Shown here one piece after another: positions 26,144-33,764 of a DNA stretch of 64,000 bases (positions within the stretch are counted from its first letter, which is position 1; the number at the start of each line of letters is the position of its first letter). This stretch comes from Yoonia vestfoldensis (GTDB lineage Bacteria > Pseudomonadota > Alphaproteobacteria > Rhodobacterales > Rhodobacteraceae), in contig NZ_CP021431.1 in NCBI RefSeq assembly GCF_002158905.1, positions 3,364,001 to 3,428,000 of the forward strand, given 5' to 3'. The translations under genes and the position numbers were made by a program. The notes below the pieces were generated by a model, which had not been told where the DNA came from, ran no database searches, and worked only from the letters and a program-made list of their open reading frames with translations.

Positions 26144-27052
26144 TTATTTGGTGATGGCGACAGTCTGTGTGGCAGTACCTTCGATAGTGCGCAGCTCGGT
26201 GACATCCGCTTTGAGATTGTCCTGTGCTGCTTCTGTGCCGTAGTCCCACAGCGCAGGCTTGAACTCCACGTCCTTTGCGTTCTGCTTTGCCTGTGTATAA
26301 CGGTGTGTGACTGTGTGCTGATAAGCTTGCTCTGCCGCAGCGACGAACTGAACCTTGATAGGCAGACGGCTTTCGATCTCCGCCAGTGCTTTTTTCACCG
26401 CCCTCCAGTCGTATGCGTCCACGAATGTCTTGTCGAACAACAGCTTAGCGAACACGAAATTGTTGCTGTCCTTGTCTTTGGGTAACAGCAGCGACAACTG
26501 CTTTACCTGAGGTCGCGTCGCATCTACCAAAGCCTTCAGCTGTTTGCCCGTCAGTCCACGGAAGTCCATGCCGTCGTTGACATAGCTTTCAAAGAACTGC
26601 GCAGGCATTTGTGTAAGCGTGTAAATTTTAGTCCACTCAGGCGGCATGAATGCGGCGTGGTTGACCAAACGCGGCTGCAGTTTGCCAATAGCGCAGAATT
26701 TACGAATAACCGAACTATCGTCCTTGTAGCCAACAGCCGCACAGAAATCCGCAAAATCATATTCTTCCAGCGATTGGTGTGCTTCGTAAACCACCCTGCA
26801 CATCTGTAGGGTCGCACGTGCTGTACGTTCTTCAGTCTTTTTGAACAGCGCAACATATTGATCACGCGAGCGCGGTTTGATTGTTTCAATGTCCCCAAGC
26901 CCCTGCGCTGCTGAAACCTGTCCAGGCGCAAAGGGGTCGTAACGCACATTGCCTGCGTCAGCGCCCGCTGTGCCATAGTAGCTGGTCACAGTTTCGGTGG
27001 TGGTGTCTGCCGCGTCGTCTGCAGCATTAGTGATGATGTTGATATCGAGCAT
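26144..27052 (-). CDS. Unknown island protein, 302 aa
   Basis: A soluble protein without a recognised family. The middle (RSRDQYVALFKKTEERTAR to IRKFCAIGKLQPRL, about residues 60-135) is helical and resembles the replication or partition helper proteins that begin with a DUF3102-like helical region, but I cannot confirm this. Start ATG 27052 is preceded by AGAGGAAC. Divergent from the gene at 27125 across 72 bases. Confidence 0.6.
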   Translation of the reverse strand: MLDINIITNAADDAADTTTETVTSYYGTAGADAGNVRYDPFAPGQVSAAQGLGDIETIKPRSRDQYVALFKKTEERTARATLQMCRVVYEAHQSLEEYDFADFCAAVGYKDDSSVIRKFCAIGKLQPRLVNHAAFMPPEWTKIYTLTQMPAQFFESYVNDGMDFRGLTGKQLKALVDATRPQVKQLSLLLPKDKDSNNFVFAKLLFDKTFVDAYDWRAVKKALAEIESRLPIKVQFVAAAEQAYQHTVTHRYTQAKQNAKDVEFKPALWDYGTEAAQDNLKADVTELRTIEGTATQTVAITK

Positions 27053-27124
27053 GTGTAGTTCCTCTTTGATTTGATGTCGGCAGCGACATTGCTTGCCGAT
27101 AAACAAAAGATAACATGAAGATTG

Positions 27125-27943
27125 ATGCCCAGAGATTTACACGATATCTATCTTTACATGGCATCAAACGAGCAAAGCATGGGTGTAAACACAAACCGAA
27201 GGCTTCACTTTGCGTATGCATGGCCACTCAAACGTTGGCCCAAGGACGGCAAGCAGCGAGTGATGCCGCCATTCCCTGAAGCTGAGCCATGGCAGTGCAG
27301 TGTGTACTATTATTGGTGGGAGTATTTGCGCAGGCATGAAGGTTATCGAGACACCTGCGCATGTGGCGGCAAGGGTGCCTATGCTGAACTGTTTGCGGAT
27401 TTTGGCGATGTGCATGCCACTGACTTTTGGACATGGTGGCGGGCGCACAATCACATCTTCGCAGAACCACCAGTTCGACAGGTACGGCATGCGACAGAGG
27501 GGGAAACTGCGGACGAGCGTACACTGATCCTGTCTGTGCCTTTGGACACCAAGCTCGCGCTCACAGTTGGTCAGTTCAAACGCTTGGTGCGCCCACTGCT
27601 GAAAGAAGCCCCGCGTGCCAAGACGCAAAGCCGCGCACAATACCCTGTTGCTGCCAAGCCAATACTACCAGCACTGCATGAACATCTGATGGTTTGGGAT
27701 GCACGGCAGGCAGACAACGACTGCAAGGACTGGGAACTGGCTGACAGGGTGGGACTGCGCATCAACCATGTTGTGGATGGCGAAACCATCGCCACACGCA
27801 AAAGCCTCAAGTTGGGCTATGACGATATTCTGCAGGTGCTGACACGCCGCAAGCAGTTGGCAGTGCAGCGTCACCTGCGCATTGCAGAACAGTACATCCA
27901 CTATGTTGGGCGAGGACGCTTTCCCTACAGAGACAGCAGGTAA
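27125..27943 (+). CDS. Unknown island protein, 272 aa
   Basis: No family recognised. The N-terminal third is rich in aromatic residues (YAWPLKRWPKDG, YYYWWEYLRRHEGY) with a CAC pair near 78. The C-terminal part looks like a helix-turn-helix-containing basic region (KSLKLGYDDILQVLTRRKQLAVQRHLR). Possibly a DNA-binding replication or regulatory protein of the element. Start at ATG 27125, with ATG 27158 as an alternative. Confidence 0.6.
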   Translation: MPRDLHDIYLYMASNEQSMGVNTNRRLHFAYAWPLKRWPKDGKQRVMPPFPEAEPWQCSVYYYWWEYLRRHEGYRDTCACGGKGAYAELFADFGDVHATDFWTWWRAHNHIFAEPPVRQVRHATEGETADERTLILSVPLDTKLALTVGQFKRLVRPLLKEAPRAKTQSRAQYPVAAKPILPALHEHLMVWDARQADNDCKDWELADRVGLRINHVVDGETIATRKSLKLGYDDILQVLTRRKQLAVQRHLRIAEQYIHYVGRGRFPYRDSR

Positions 27944-28312
27944 ACACGCTTGGGGTGTAAACGCCTGAGTAGAACAACCCTGACCGTGAAAATGTTCCTC
28001 GAGGAACACGCCAAACTGTTTTATCGCACAACGCTGGCGTCAACGAAGCGCTGTGCTGCCCGTACAGCTATCCCACAGCCCTTGTCCGTGGACAGCGTAG
28101 CACTCAACGCCAACAGCGCGCTGTATGTGGGTTTTTGAACGATTTTGCGGCGAATATAGCAGAACCAATAATCCGTTGCGCACATCACCGACTGGCATAG
28201 TGATGCGGGTATAAAATAGTTTGGGATCAGTGACTTGGGTGTGGGATTTTATTGAAACTGAGTTTGCGCACAAGTTTTTAAAATGTGCACAAGATGGTGA
28301 CATCATTGCGGC
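27944..28312. other. Gene-free stretch before the second flagellin module
   Basis: No gene is visible. It holds the third parS-like palindrome and an A/T-rich run up to the point (about 28308) where similarity to the DNA left of 18178 begins. Confidence 0.5.
27993..28008. other. parS-like 16-bp palindrome, site 3
   Basis: TGTTCCTCGAGGAACA, a perfect palindrome, in a flank similar to that of site 2 (CAACCCT upstream, TGAAAA adjacent, CG after). It follows the gene at 27125 by 50 bases. Confidence 0.6.
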
Positions 28313-28714
28313 TCAATTACCGAATTTATCGCCGATCCCGTCCATCACGCCGCGCATCCGTTCGCCACTGGCGCAATCGGCGGTCATGGTCATCTGCGGT
28401 TTGATGCGTTGCTTTTCGCCGCTGAAGGTCACGCTGTCAAAACGGTTGGCCAGCACGATCTGCAGGTAAGTGCCGCTTTCGCCCTCGATCTGCGCCCTGC
28501 CGTTGGAAAACGGGATGCTGCGGCCCGTATCCGTATTGCGCACAGCAAAGCTGCTGTCGGCAAGCGGGCATTGGTTGATCAATCGCACCTCGGCACGGAT
28601 CACAGCGCCATCGCCGGTGTTCAGCGCATCTTGGACGATGGGAAGCAAAAGCCTGACCAGCCCAAGCACCACAACGGCGGCAAGGATCGTCAACACAATG
28701 GCACGTCGGGTCAT
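28313..28714 (-). CDS. Flagellin-linked 133-aa membrane-anchored protein, copy 2
   Basis: Paralogue of the gene at 18178-18579, same length and layout: N-terminal transmembrane segment (about 5-27) and a small two-cysteine outer domain. Differences from copy 1 are scattered substitutions with no gap. It follows flagellin copy 2 with the same hairpin between, supporting a shared function with the filament. Confidence 0.75.
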   Translation of the reverse strand: MTRRAIVLTILAAVVVLGLVRLLLPIVQDALNTGDGAVIRAEVRLINQCPLADSSFAVRNTDTGRSIPFSNGRAQIEGESGTYLQIVLANRFDSVTFSGEKQRIKPQMTMTADCASGERMRGVMDGIGDKFGN

Positions 28715-28733
28715 GGCTGTGGTCCAATCACAA

Positions 28734-28757
28734 CAGGCCCGGAGTAACCCGGGCCTG
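28734..28757 (-). terminator. Hairpin after flagellin copy 2
   Basis: CAGGCCCGG pairs with CCGGGCCTG; same structure and position as the hairpin after copy 1 with changes only in the loop. Confidence 0.6.
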
Positions 28758-28777
28758 TGTTTCGCATTGTGGTGCGC

Positions 28778-30775
28778 TTAGCCTTGCAGCAGGCTCAGCA
28801 CGCTTTGCTTGGAAGCATTGGCCTGCGCCAGCATCGCGGTAGAGGCTTGCTGCAGGATCTGCGACTTGGCAAGGCTGGTCGATTCCGCCGCAAAGTCGGC
28901 GTCTTCGATACGGCCTTTGCCGCCTTCAAGGTTGATGGCGATGTTGGTAAGATTGTTAACAGTGCTATCGAGCCGATTGCTGATCGCACCAAGTGTAGCG
29001 CGCTGAGTGTTTATCTCCGAAATAGCAACATCGATAGTGTCCAGGGCACTAGCGGCTGCAGAACGTGACTGCACGCCAAAGTTAAGGGCCCCGATATCAA
29101 CAGTACCATCGCTGTTATCCGTAGCCTCAATATCTGTGAAGCCCTGTGCCGCAATTTGGTCAAAAATTGCTGTAGCAATCTCCTCAGCGCTCTCGCCCCC
29201 AGCCAAAGTTGTCGAGATTTCTGTTCCATTCACATCGAAGGTGATGTCGCCGGCAGAGAAGACCCGCGCTAGTGCGACTGAACCGCCAGTCGCTGTAGCA
29301 GACGCGCCAACAGTTGCTGTGGCCGCGTTTACGGCCGTTTCAATCGCTGTTGCAATCTCATCGAAAGTGTCCCCTTTGGTTACTGTCACTTCGACGGGGT
29401 CACCACTTCCAATGGTAAGAGCCAGTTTTCCATCGACCAACGCAGTTTCACGGGCAAGTGTCACTGTACCTGCTGTTGCATCAGTAACGGAAGTTTGAGC
29501 ACTAATTACATCGGCTGTCGCACTGTTACTGTCTGGATCTACGAACGCAGCTGCAATCTTGTCCATTATTTCTTCTACAGTGTCACCACCGGTCAAAGCC
29601 ACATCTGTTTGCACCCCATCGACGAGTAACGATACTGAGCCACCTTGATCGGCAGCAAGACCGATTCTTTCCAGCGTAACCGCAGCACCAGTATACGTCG
29701 CACGCACGGATGAGCTACTTGTGCCTGTATTGATTGCAGCAGTCATCTTCGCTGCAAGAGTTTCGGTGGTGTCAACACCGTCCGCAACTTCTATCGTAAA
29801 AGCGACGCCATCAAGTGTCAAAGTTGTCGTTCCGTCAGCAGTTCCACCTGCCGCCGTGAAAGTAATGGTATCGTCGGCCAATGTGGCAGCCGTACCCGTA
29901 GTATCGGTATCTGCAAAGGCCATATCAGCAGCGAGAACAGCGCCAGCGGTAACGGTCAAAACACCGGCAGCGTCAGCCACAGAGATTGATGTCATAGCCA
30001 CAGGGACCACCGTGTATACGTCATTGTCAACAAATGCAGCAGCACCAACAGAAATTACGCCATCGGTATCAGTAGTGGTGATACCCATCGCAGCGGATGC
30101 TGAACCACCCACTGTCTGCGCTACGACTACATCGTCATCAGTATAGCCTGACGCGACAGTCAGAACACCATCGGCAATGCTGACGCTGGCGTTCGTCGCA
30201 CCAGTCAAAACCGCGGATGTGGTCACAGACGCAGCTGTATCAATCCCTAAAGCCAAGGCAGACATAGCATTGATCGAAACCGTCAGCGTATCAAAACCGT
30301 TTGAACCGCTTCCGATCTGCAAATTAAACTCTGCAGTGCCTTGTCCTGTTCCATCTCCATCAAGCAACTGCTGACCAGCCCAACTGCTCGCTTCGGAAAT
30401 CCGATTGATCTCAGTAAGCAACTGGTCCATCTCAGCCTGCAGATTGGTACGGTCAGCGCTGTCGTTGGTGTCGTTGGCGGACTGCACAGCCAGTTCACGC
30501 ATCCGCTGCAGGATGTTTTCGACTTCCTTGTGCGCGCCTTCGGCGGTGTTGATAAGACCTTGGCCATCGGCAGCGTTGCGGATCGCCTGGTTGGTGCCAC
30601 GGATTTCCGAGCTCAGCCGCGATGCAATGGCCACGCCAGCTGCGTCATCTTTGGCAGAGTTGATGCGCTTGCCGGTCGACAAACGCTCCATCGAAGTTTC
30701 CATGTCCTTGTTGACGCTGGTCGCGGAAGCCGCGGCCATCAAGGCGCCGGTATTTGTTGCAATTGCGAGTGCCAT
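28778..30775 (-). CDS. fliC: Flagellin, intact copy
   Basis: Filament subunit of 665 aa with complete D0/D1 ends: MALAIATNTGALM at the N-terminus and QSVLSLLQG at the C-terminus. The central region (about 170-590) is much larger than in copy 1 and contains several Thr/Val/Asp-rich beta-type segments, probably extra outer domains. Start ATG 30775 is preceded at 5 bases by AGGAGAG. I found no sigma-54 site upstream; the best sigma-28-like match (TCAAAG ... GGGCTAAA, near 30895-30925) is weak. The leader and first codons lie outside the proposed mobile element. Confidence 0.95.
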   Translation of the reverse strand: MALAIATNTGALMAAASATSVNKDMETSMERLSTGKRINSAKDDAAGVAIASRLSSEIRGTNQAIRNAADGQGLINTAEGAHKEVENILQRMRELAVQSANDTNDSADRTNLQAEMDQLLTEINRISEASSWAGQQLLDGDGTGQGTAEFNLQIGSGSNGFDTLTVSINAMSALALGIDTAASVTTSAVLTGATNASVSIADGVLTVASGYTDDDVVVAQTVGGSASAAMGITTTDTDGVISVGAAAFVDNDVYTVVPVAMTSISVADAAGVLTVTAGAVLAADMAFADTDTTGTAATLADDTITFTAAGGTADGTTTLTLDGVAFTIEVADGVDTTETLAAKMTAAINTGTSSSSVRATYTGAAVTLERIGLAADQGGSVSLLVDGVQTDVALTGGDTVEEIMDKIAAAFVDPDSNSATADVISAQTSVTDATAGTVTLARETALVDGKLALTIGSGDPVEVTVTKGDTFDEIATAIETAVNAATATVGASATATGGSVALARVFSAGDITFDVNGTEISTTLAGGESAEEIATAIFDQIAAQGFTDIEATDNSDGTVDIGALNFGVQSRSAAASALDTIDVAISEINTQRATLGAISNRLDSTVNNLTNIAINLEGGKGRIEDADFAAESTSLAKSQILQQASTAMLAQANASKQSVLSLLQG

Positions 30776-30991
30776 CACATCTCTCCTATTATGTCATTAA
30801 GAGAACACGTTCAAAATCCGCGCTCTCAACCAACTGAAGCATGCTGTCGCTATCAACCGGCCTGTTAAGGGTAACGGTTGCCGCAGGGCCGCCTTTAGCC
30901 CCGAAAGCCAACATTCTTTGACAAGGTTGATTGCTGTAAAGCCGTGACCCGATTAGGATTGCAATTGACCGGCTGAAAGGTGCGCATCGCC

Positions 30992-31669
30992 ATGACTTTC
31001 TTCTTTCGACTGCCCATTTGTTTTTGTCGGATCGCGACAGGCAGTTTTTGCGCATTGCTGTTGATCACCGGAACCGTGCTTGCTGCCGAAGGGTCAGATG
31101 CCAGCCCCGATCCGTTTGACGCCGCCGTCGATGCCGTGAAAGCAGAGGAATTCGGCCTGGCAAATGACCTGTTCTTTGCCTTGGCCGAGCAGGATGATCA
31201 TGACGCGCAATTCAACCTGGCGATCTTGCTGGAAGCCGGCAAGGGCACGCCGCAGAATTACAGCCTGGCGCTGGAATGGGCCTGGCTGGCGCAGCTGGGC
31301 GGGGTCACGCGCGCGCAAGCTCTGGCCGACCGGCTGGCCGAGAAATTGCTGCCCGCCACGAAAGACATGATCGCATCGCGTATCGACAGCCGCCTGCAAG
31401 ACCGCCTGTCCAAGGGCGATTCTGCGGCCATCATGCAATATGTTGCCTTCAATCAGACGATATTGGCGCGGCCGGATCTGGAAACCGCCTATATCTGGAC
31501 GCTGATTGGCGCGGCGTTGAATATCGCCCATGCCGCCACAACCCGCAATGACATCGAGGGCACGCTAGAGCCACGCGTTATCCTGGCCGCCCAGGACACC
31601 GCGCGGATGATGTTTCTTGATCAGGATATGGCGTTATTATTCGCCGAGACCGGCGTCGCATCACGGTAG
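30992..31669 (+). CDS. Secreted Sel1-repeat-like protein
   Basis: A 225-aa exported protein: signal peptide about 1-30 (ALLLITGTVLAAEG) and a helical-repeat region with one clear Sel1-type motif (DAQFNLAILLEAGKGTPQNYSLALEWAWLA near residues 70-98). Divergent from flagellin copy 2 and at the edge of the flagellar cluster. Sel1 proteins often act as scaffolds; here a flagellar role is inferred only from position. Its 3' end overlaps that of the convergent gene by 49 bases. Confidence 0.75.
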   Translation: MTFFFRLPICFCRIATGSFCALLLITGTVLAAEGSDASPDPFDAAVDAVKAEEFGLANDLFFALAEQDDHDAQFNLAILLEAGKGTPQNYSLALEWAWLAQLGGVTRAQALADRLAEKLLPATKDMIASRIDSRLQDRLSKGDSAAIMQYVAFNQTILARPDLETAYIWTLIGAALNIAHAATTRNDIEGTLEPRVILAAQDTARMMFLDQDMALLFAETGVASR

Positions 31670-32043
31670 CTGATCGAGATGGCCAAGGCCTCGTCCTCGG
31701 TCAGGTCGTATCGCTGGGCGGCCTCTTGCACACTATGGCCCGCCTGACGCGCGGCGATGAAGGCCATGATATTGGCGGCTGATTTTGTCTGCGGGCCAGG
31801 GCTGGTGTCTGCATCTGGCGGCTGAACAATGGGTGTTTCTATCTGCGGGGTGATCATCTCGGGGTTTGTGCCCTGCGGCAGCGCCTGGATGATATGTTTC
31901 AGCGATGATCTGATATCCGACAGATCACGTTGGTTGCGCCTGACGCCGATAAAAACCCAGCCGACAAATAGCAGATTCAACAACAGCACCGCGATTGTCA
32001 TCATCTGGCCCGTCGTCAAAATTGCCGCATCATTTGGTGTCAA
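31621..32043 (-). CDS. Single-pass membrane protein, 140 aa
   Basis: One N-terminal transmembrane segment (about 13-34) and a soluble tail with a C-terminal helical motif (QAGHSVQEAAQRYDLTEDEALAI) like a small HTH or DUF6115-type tail. The start is TTG at 32043 with AGAGGA upstream. Last gene of the flgP-flgA-flgM operon. Specific function unknown. Confidence 0.65.
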   Translation of the reverse strand: MTPNDAAILTTGQMMTIAVLLLNLLFVGWVFIGVRRNQRDLSDIRSSLKHIIQALPQGTNPEMITPQIETPIVQPPDADTSPGPQTKSAANIMAFIAARQAGHSVQEAAQRYDLTEDEALAISISYRDATPVSANNNAIS

Positions 32044-32061
32044 AATATAATCCTCTGATGG

Positions 32062-32331
32062 TCAATATTTTGACGTTTGCGACGCCGTATTGCCGCCAAA
32101 AGCGGGTCTGCGCAATTCAGCACATTTTTCGGCATAAAGAAACTCGAGACTCAGTTGCTGATACAAATCCATCAGATCAGAGGATGCATCCAGCCCAAGC
32201 GGCCCCAGCTTGGTGATCTCGGCCAGCACCTCTTGGGATGCGGCGACATAATCCTTGTCCGTGGCGCGGCACGCTTTGAGGCGGTCAAGCGCCGCTGCTA
32301 GCTGTTGTGTCGCGTCACCGGCTTTTGACAT
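32062..32331 (-). CDS. FlgN-like small helical protein
   Basis: An 89-aa all-helical protein in the position of the export chaperone FlgN, directly after flgM with a TGATG stop/start overlap. Sequence similarity to FlgN is too low to see by eye, so the call rests on size, helical pattern and synteny. FlgN would escort the hook-filament junction proteins FlgK and FlgL. Confidence 0.5.
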   Translation of the reverse strand: MSKAGDATQQLAAALDRLKACRATDKDYVAASQEVLAEITKLGPLGLDASSDLMDLYQQLSLEFLYAEKCAELRRPAFGGNTASQTSKY

Positions 32332-32669
32332 CAGTTCATGGATTCAAAGGCGTCGGCCAGACCCTGCGCGATCTTGTCAAAATCGACAGGATATTCATTC
32401 GCCTGGATCGAGGCCCGGATCCGTTCGACCGCTTCGATATCAACCGGGACCGGCATGCTCTGCATCGACGCCAGAACCTCGGCCGCGGCGGAATTGATTT
32501 CGACAGCGGGTCGAGACGCGGCAGATACCGGGTTTACCGGTGCCGCAGCACCCAGCCCAGCCGTATCGCCGCTGCTTGCAGGCGAAATGTTGACTTTGGG
32601 AACCGCATTCACCTCTGGCATCTTCGCCGAAGTGACCGTTCCAGTCAGATTTTGTGTTGCATCAACCAT
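32331..32669 (-). CDS. flgM: Anti-sigma-28 factor FlgM
   Basis: Holds the flagellar sigma-28 until the hook is finished and is then exported. The 112-aa protein has a disordered Ala/Pro-rich N-terminus and the sigma-binding C-terminus VERIRASIQANEYPVDFDKIAQGLADAF (about 82-109), which matches the FlgM core. It is longer than the enteric protein. AGGAGA lies upstream of its ATG, 35 bases after flgA. fliA is not in the window. Confidence 0.85.
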   Translation of the reverse strand: MVDATQNLTGTVTSAKMPEVNAVPKVNISPASSGDTAGLGAAAPVNPVSAASRPAVEINSAAAEVLASMQSMPVPVDIEAVERIRASIQANEYPVDFDKIAQGLADAFESMN

Positions 32670-32704
32670 TTTGCATTCTCCTGTCGAAGATAGGTAACGA
32701 CTGT

Positions 32705-33418
32705 TCAGCGTGCCATTTTAGAGATGACGTGAACTTTTCTTTCCGCAGAGATCCGTCCCGTCACTTCGCTGCCACTGCTCAGGTTTCTTAGCCGTATGTT
32801 ATCGCCAATCTGTCCGGGTTCCAAGGCAATCCCGGGGCTTTCGATTTCGATACCACCATTCACGATCTGCAATGTCACGATATCATCTGCATTGATAGCC
32901 CAGTCACGTTGCAGATGGCGCGGGCTGACAGGCACACGGGGCGTCAAGGATTGCGACAGCACCCGGCCCGCGACATCCTCGATCGCGATATAGACGCTGC
33001 TGACGGACAAAGGGTCGATCGGACGCAGTTCCAGATCATCGGGCTGGATACGGTCGCCACTGCGCAGCGGGCGACGCAGAAAAACCGCTTGGGTCACGTA
33101 GGATTCCCTGGCTTCGGGCACATGCGGAGCGGCACCTTGGACCTGCGCGCGCAAGGCAATGCTCCATTCCACCGGCGAGGGGCAGCGCACCGTCACACTG
33201 CGCCAGCCGCCAAAGGCCTGTTCCACCTCAAGCGGCGCGTCACAGGCATAGAATTGTTTTTCAGCCATGACATTGGGGGCGGCGACTTCACCCGCGCTGG
33301 CCAGCCGCTCGATGATCGCCTGCTGGACCTCTTGGCCCGAGACGATCCGCGTGACGGCCTGATCCTGCGCCCAAAGCGCGACAGGCCAGATCAGCAGGAT
33401 GCACAACCAGCGCCTCAT
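32705..33418 (-). CDS. flgA: Flagellar P-ring assembly chaperone FlgA
   Basis: Periplasmic chaperone for P-ring protein FlgI. The 237-aa protein has a signal peptide (RRWLCILLIWPVALWA) and the C-terminal SAF domain typical of FlgA (VFLRRPLRSGDRIQPDDLE, GRVLSQSLTPRVPVS, ISAERKVHV). Start ATG 33418 follows the stop of the LysM-like gene by one base. Confidence 0.93.
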   Translation of the reverse strand: MRRWLCILLIWPVALWAQDQAVTRIVSGQEVQQAIIERLASAGEVAAPNVMAEKQFYACDAPLEVEQAFGGWRSVTVRCPSPVEWSIALRAQVQGAAPHVPEARESYVTQAVFLRRPLRSGDRIQPDDLELRPIDPLSVSSVYIAIEDVAGRVLSQSLTPRVPVSPRHLQRDWAINADDIVTLQIVNGGIEIESPGIALEPGQIGDNIRLRNLSSGSEVTGRISAERKVHVISKMAR

Positions 33419-33419
33419 A

Positions 33420-33764
33420 TCAGAACACATAAATATCATCAGGGACGGCTGGCAAGCCAGAGCCTGCAGGCAAGGTCAGGGTCTGTCCTGCCACCATCCT
33501 GTCAGGATCGCCGCGCTGAAATGCGCGCGGATTATCCTGAACGACTTGCGCGATCACGCTTTGCAGATTGGTCGCGCCATATTGATAGTGCCGCAAAATC
33601 CCCAAAAGATTTTCACCCGGCGCGATGACATGCTGCCGCGCTGAACCCGTAGTTTGGGAACAATCGGCCTGGCATAGCAAAACCCAAGGCTCTTGCGCCT
33701 TTGCGACACCCGGCAGCAGCATGGCAAGACTAGCGATGATTGCGTGACGCAATTGCATGAACAT
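33420..33764 (-). CDS. Exported LysM/FimV-like protein in the flgT-flgA operon
   Basis: A 114-aa protein with signal peptide 1-24 and a LysM-like or FimV-N-terminal-like domain (HVIAPGENLLGILRHYQYG to GQTLTLP, about 45-105) with the NPRAFQRGDPDRM segment typical of FimV-type proteins. Such domains bind peptidoglycan. Its start overlaps the flgT stop as TGATG. Probably helps anchor or position the basal body rings; this is inference. Confidence 0.7.
   Translation of the reverse strand: MFMQLRHAIIASLAMLLPGVAKAQEPWVLLCQADCSQTTGSARQHVIAPGENLLGILRHYQYGATNLQSVIAQVVQDNPRAFQRGDPDRMVAGQTLTLPAGSGLPAVPDDIYVF

Larger units (their letters stand above)
20146..30754. mobile_element. Proposed flagellin-swapping integrative element
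   Basis: Inferred limits. The left edge is the abrupt loss of flagellin similarity at 20145/20146, with an integrase gene 255 bases inside. The right edge is the matching break at 30754/30755 in flagellin copy 2. A 59-bp identical direct repeat ends at both points. Contents: integrase, two toxin-antitoxin pairs, a short tyrosine recombinase, several unknown genes, and a flagellin plus 133-aa gene. Internal DNA from 20146 to about 28310 is visibly richer in A/T than its neighbours. An alternative is a tandem flagellin duplication with an unrelated island inserted between the copies. Confidence 0.5.
28313..30754. repeat. Right copy of the duplicated flagellin module
   Basis: Direct repeat of 18178-20145, longer because the flagellin centre is larger. 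Similarity ends at 30754, where copy 2 continues with its native start codons and copy 1 does not. Confidence 0.9.

Noticed and set aside
20146..28312. CRISPR array or integron attC array in the accessory DNA
   Set aside because: No regularly spaced repeats. The parS-like palindromes are only three, kilobases apart, and lack attC folding arms; the integrase lacks the IntI-specific insert as far as I can see.
28778..30775. Flagellin copy 2 starting at the upstream GTG (30778)
   Set aside because: The ATG one codon later matches the conserved MALAIATN start and has correct spacing from AGGAGAG.
30776..30991. Sigma-54 promoter for flagellin copy 2
   Set aside because: No TGGC/TTGC pair with 10-base GG-GC spacing; flagellin is probably under sigma-28, but the best match is weak.
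30789..31055. Minus-strand frame upstream of flagellin copy 2
   Set aside because: It overlaps the 5' end of the Sel1-like gene and the flagellin leader. No ribosome binding site at its start and no family.
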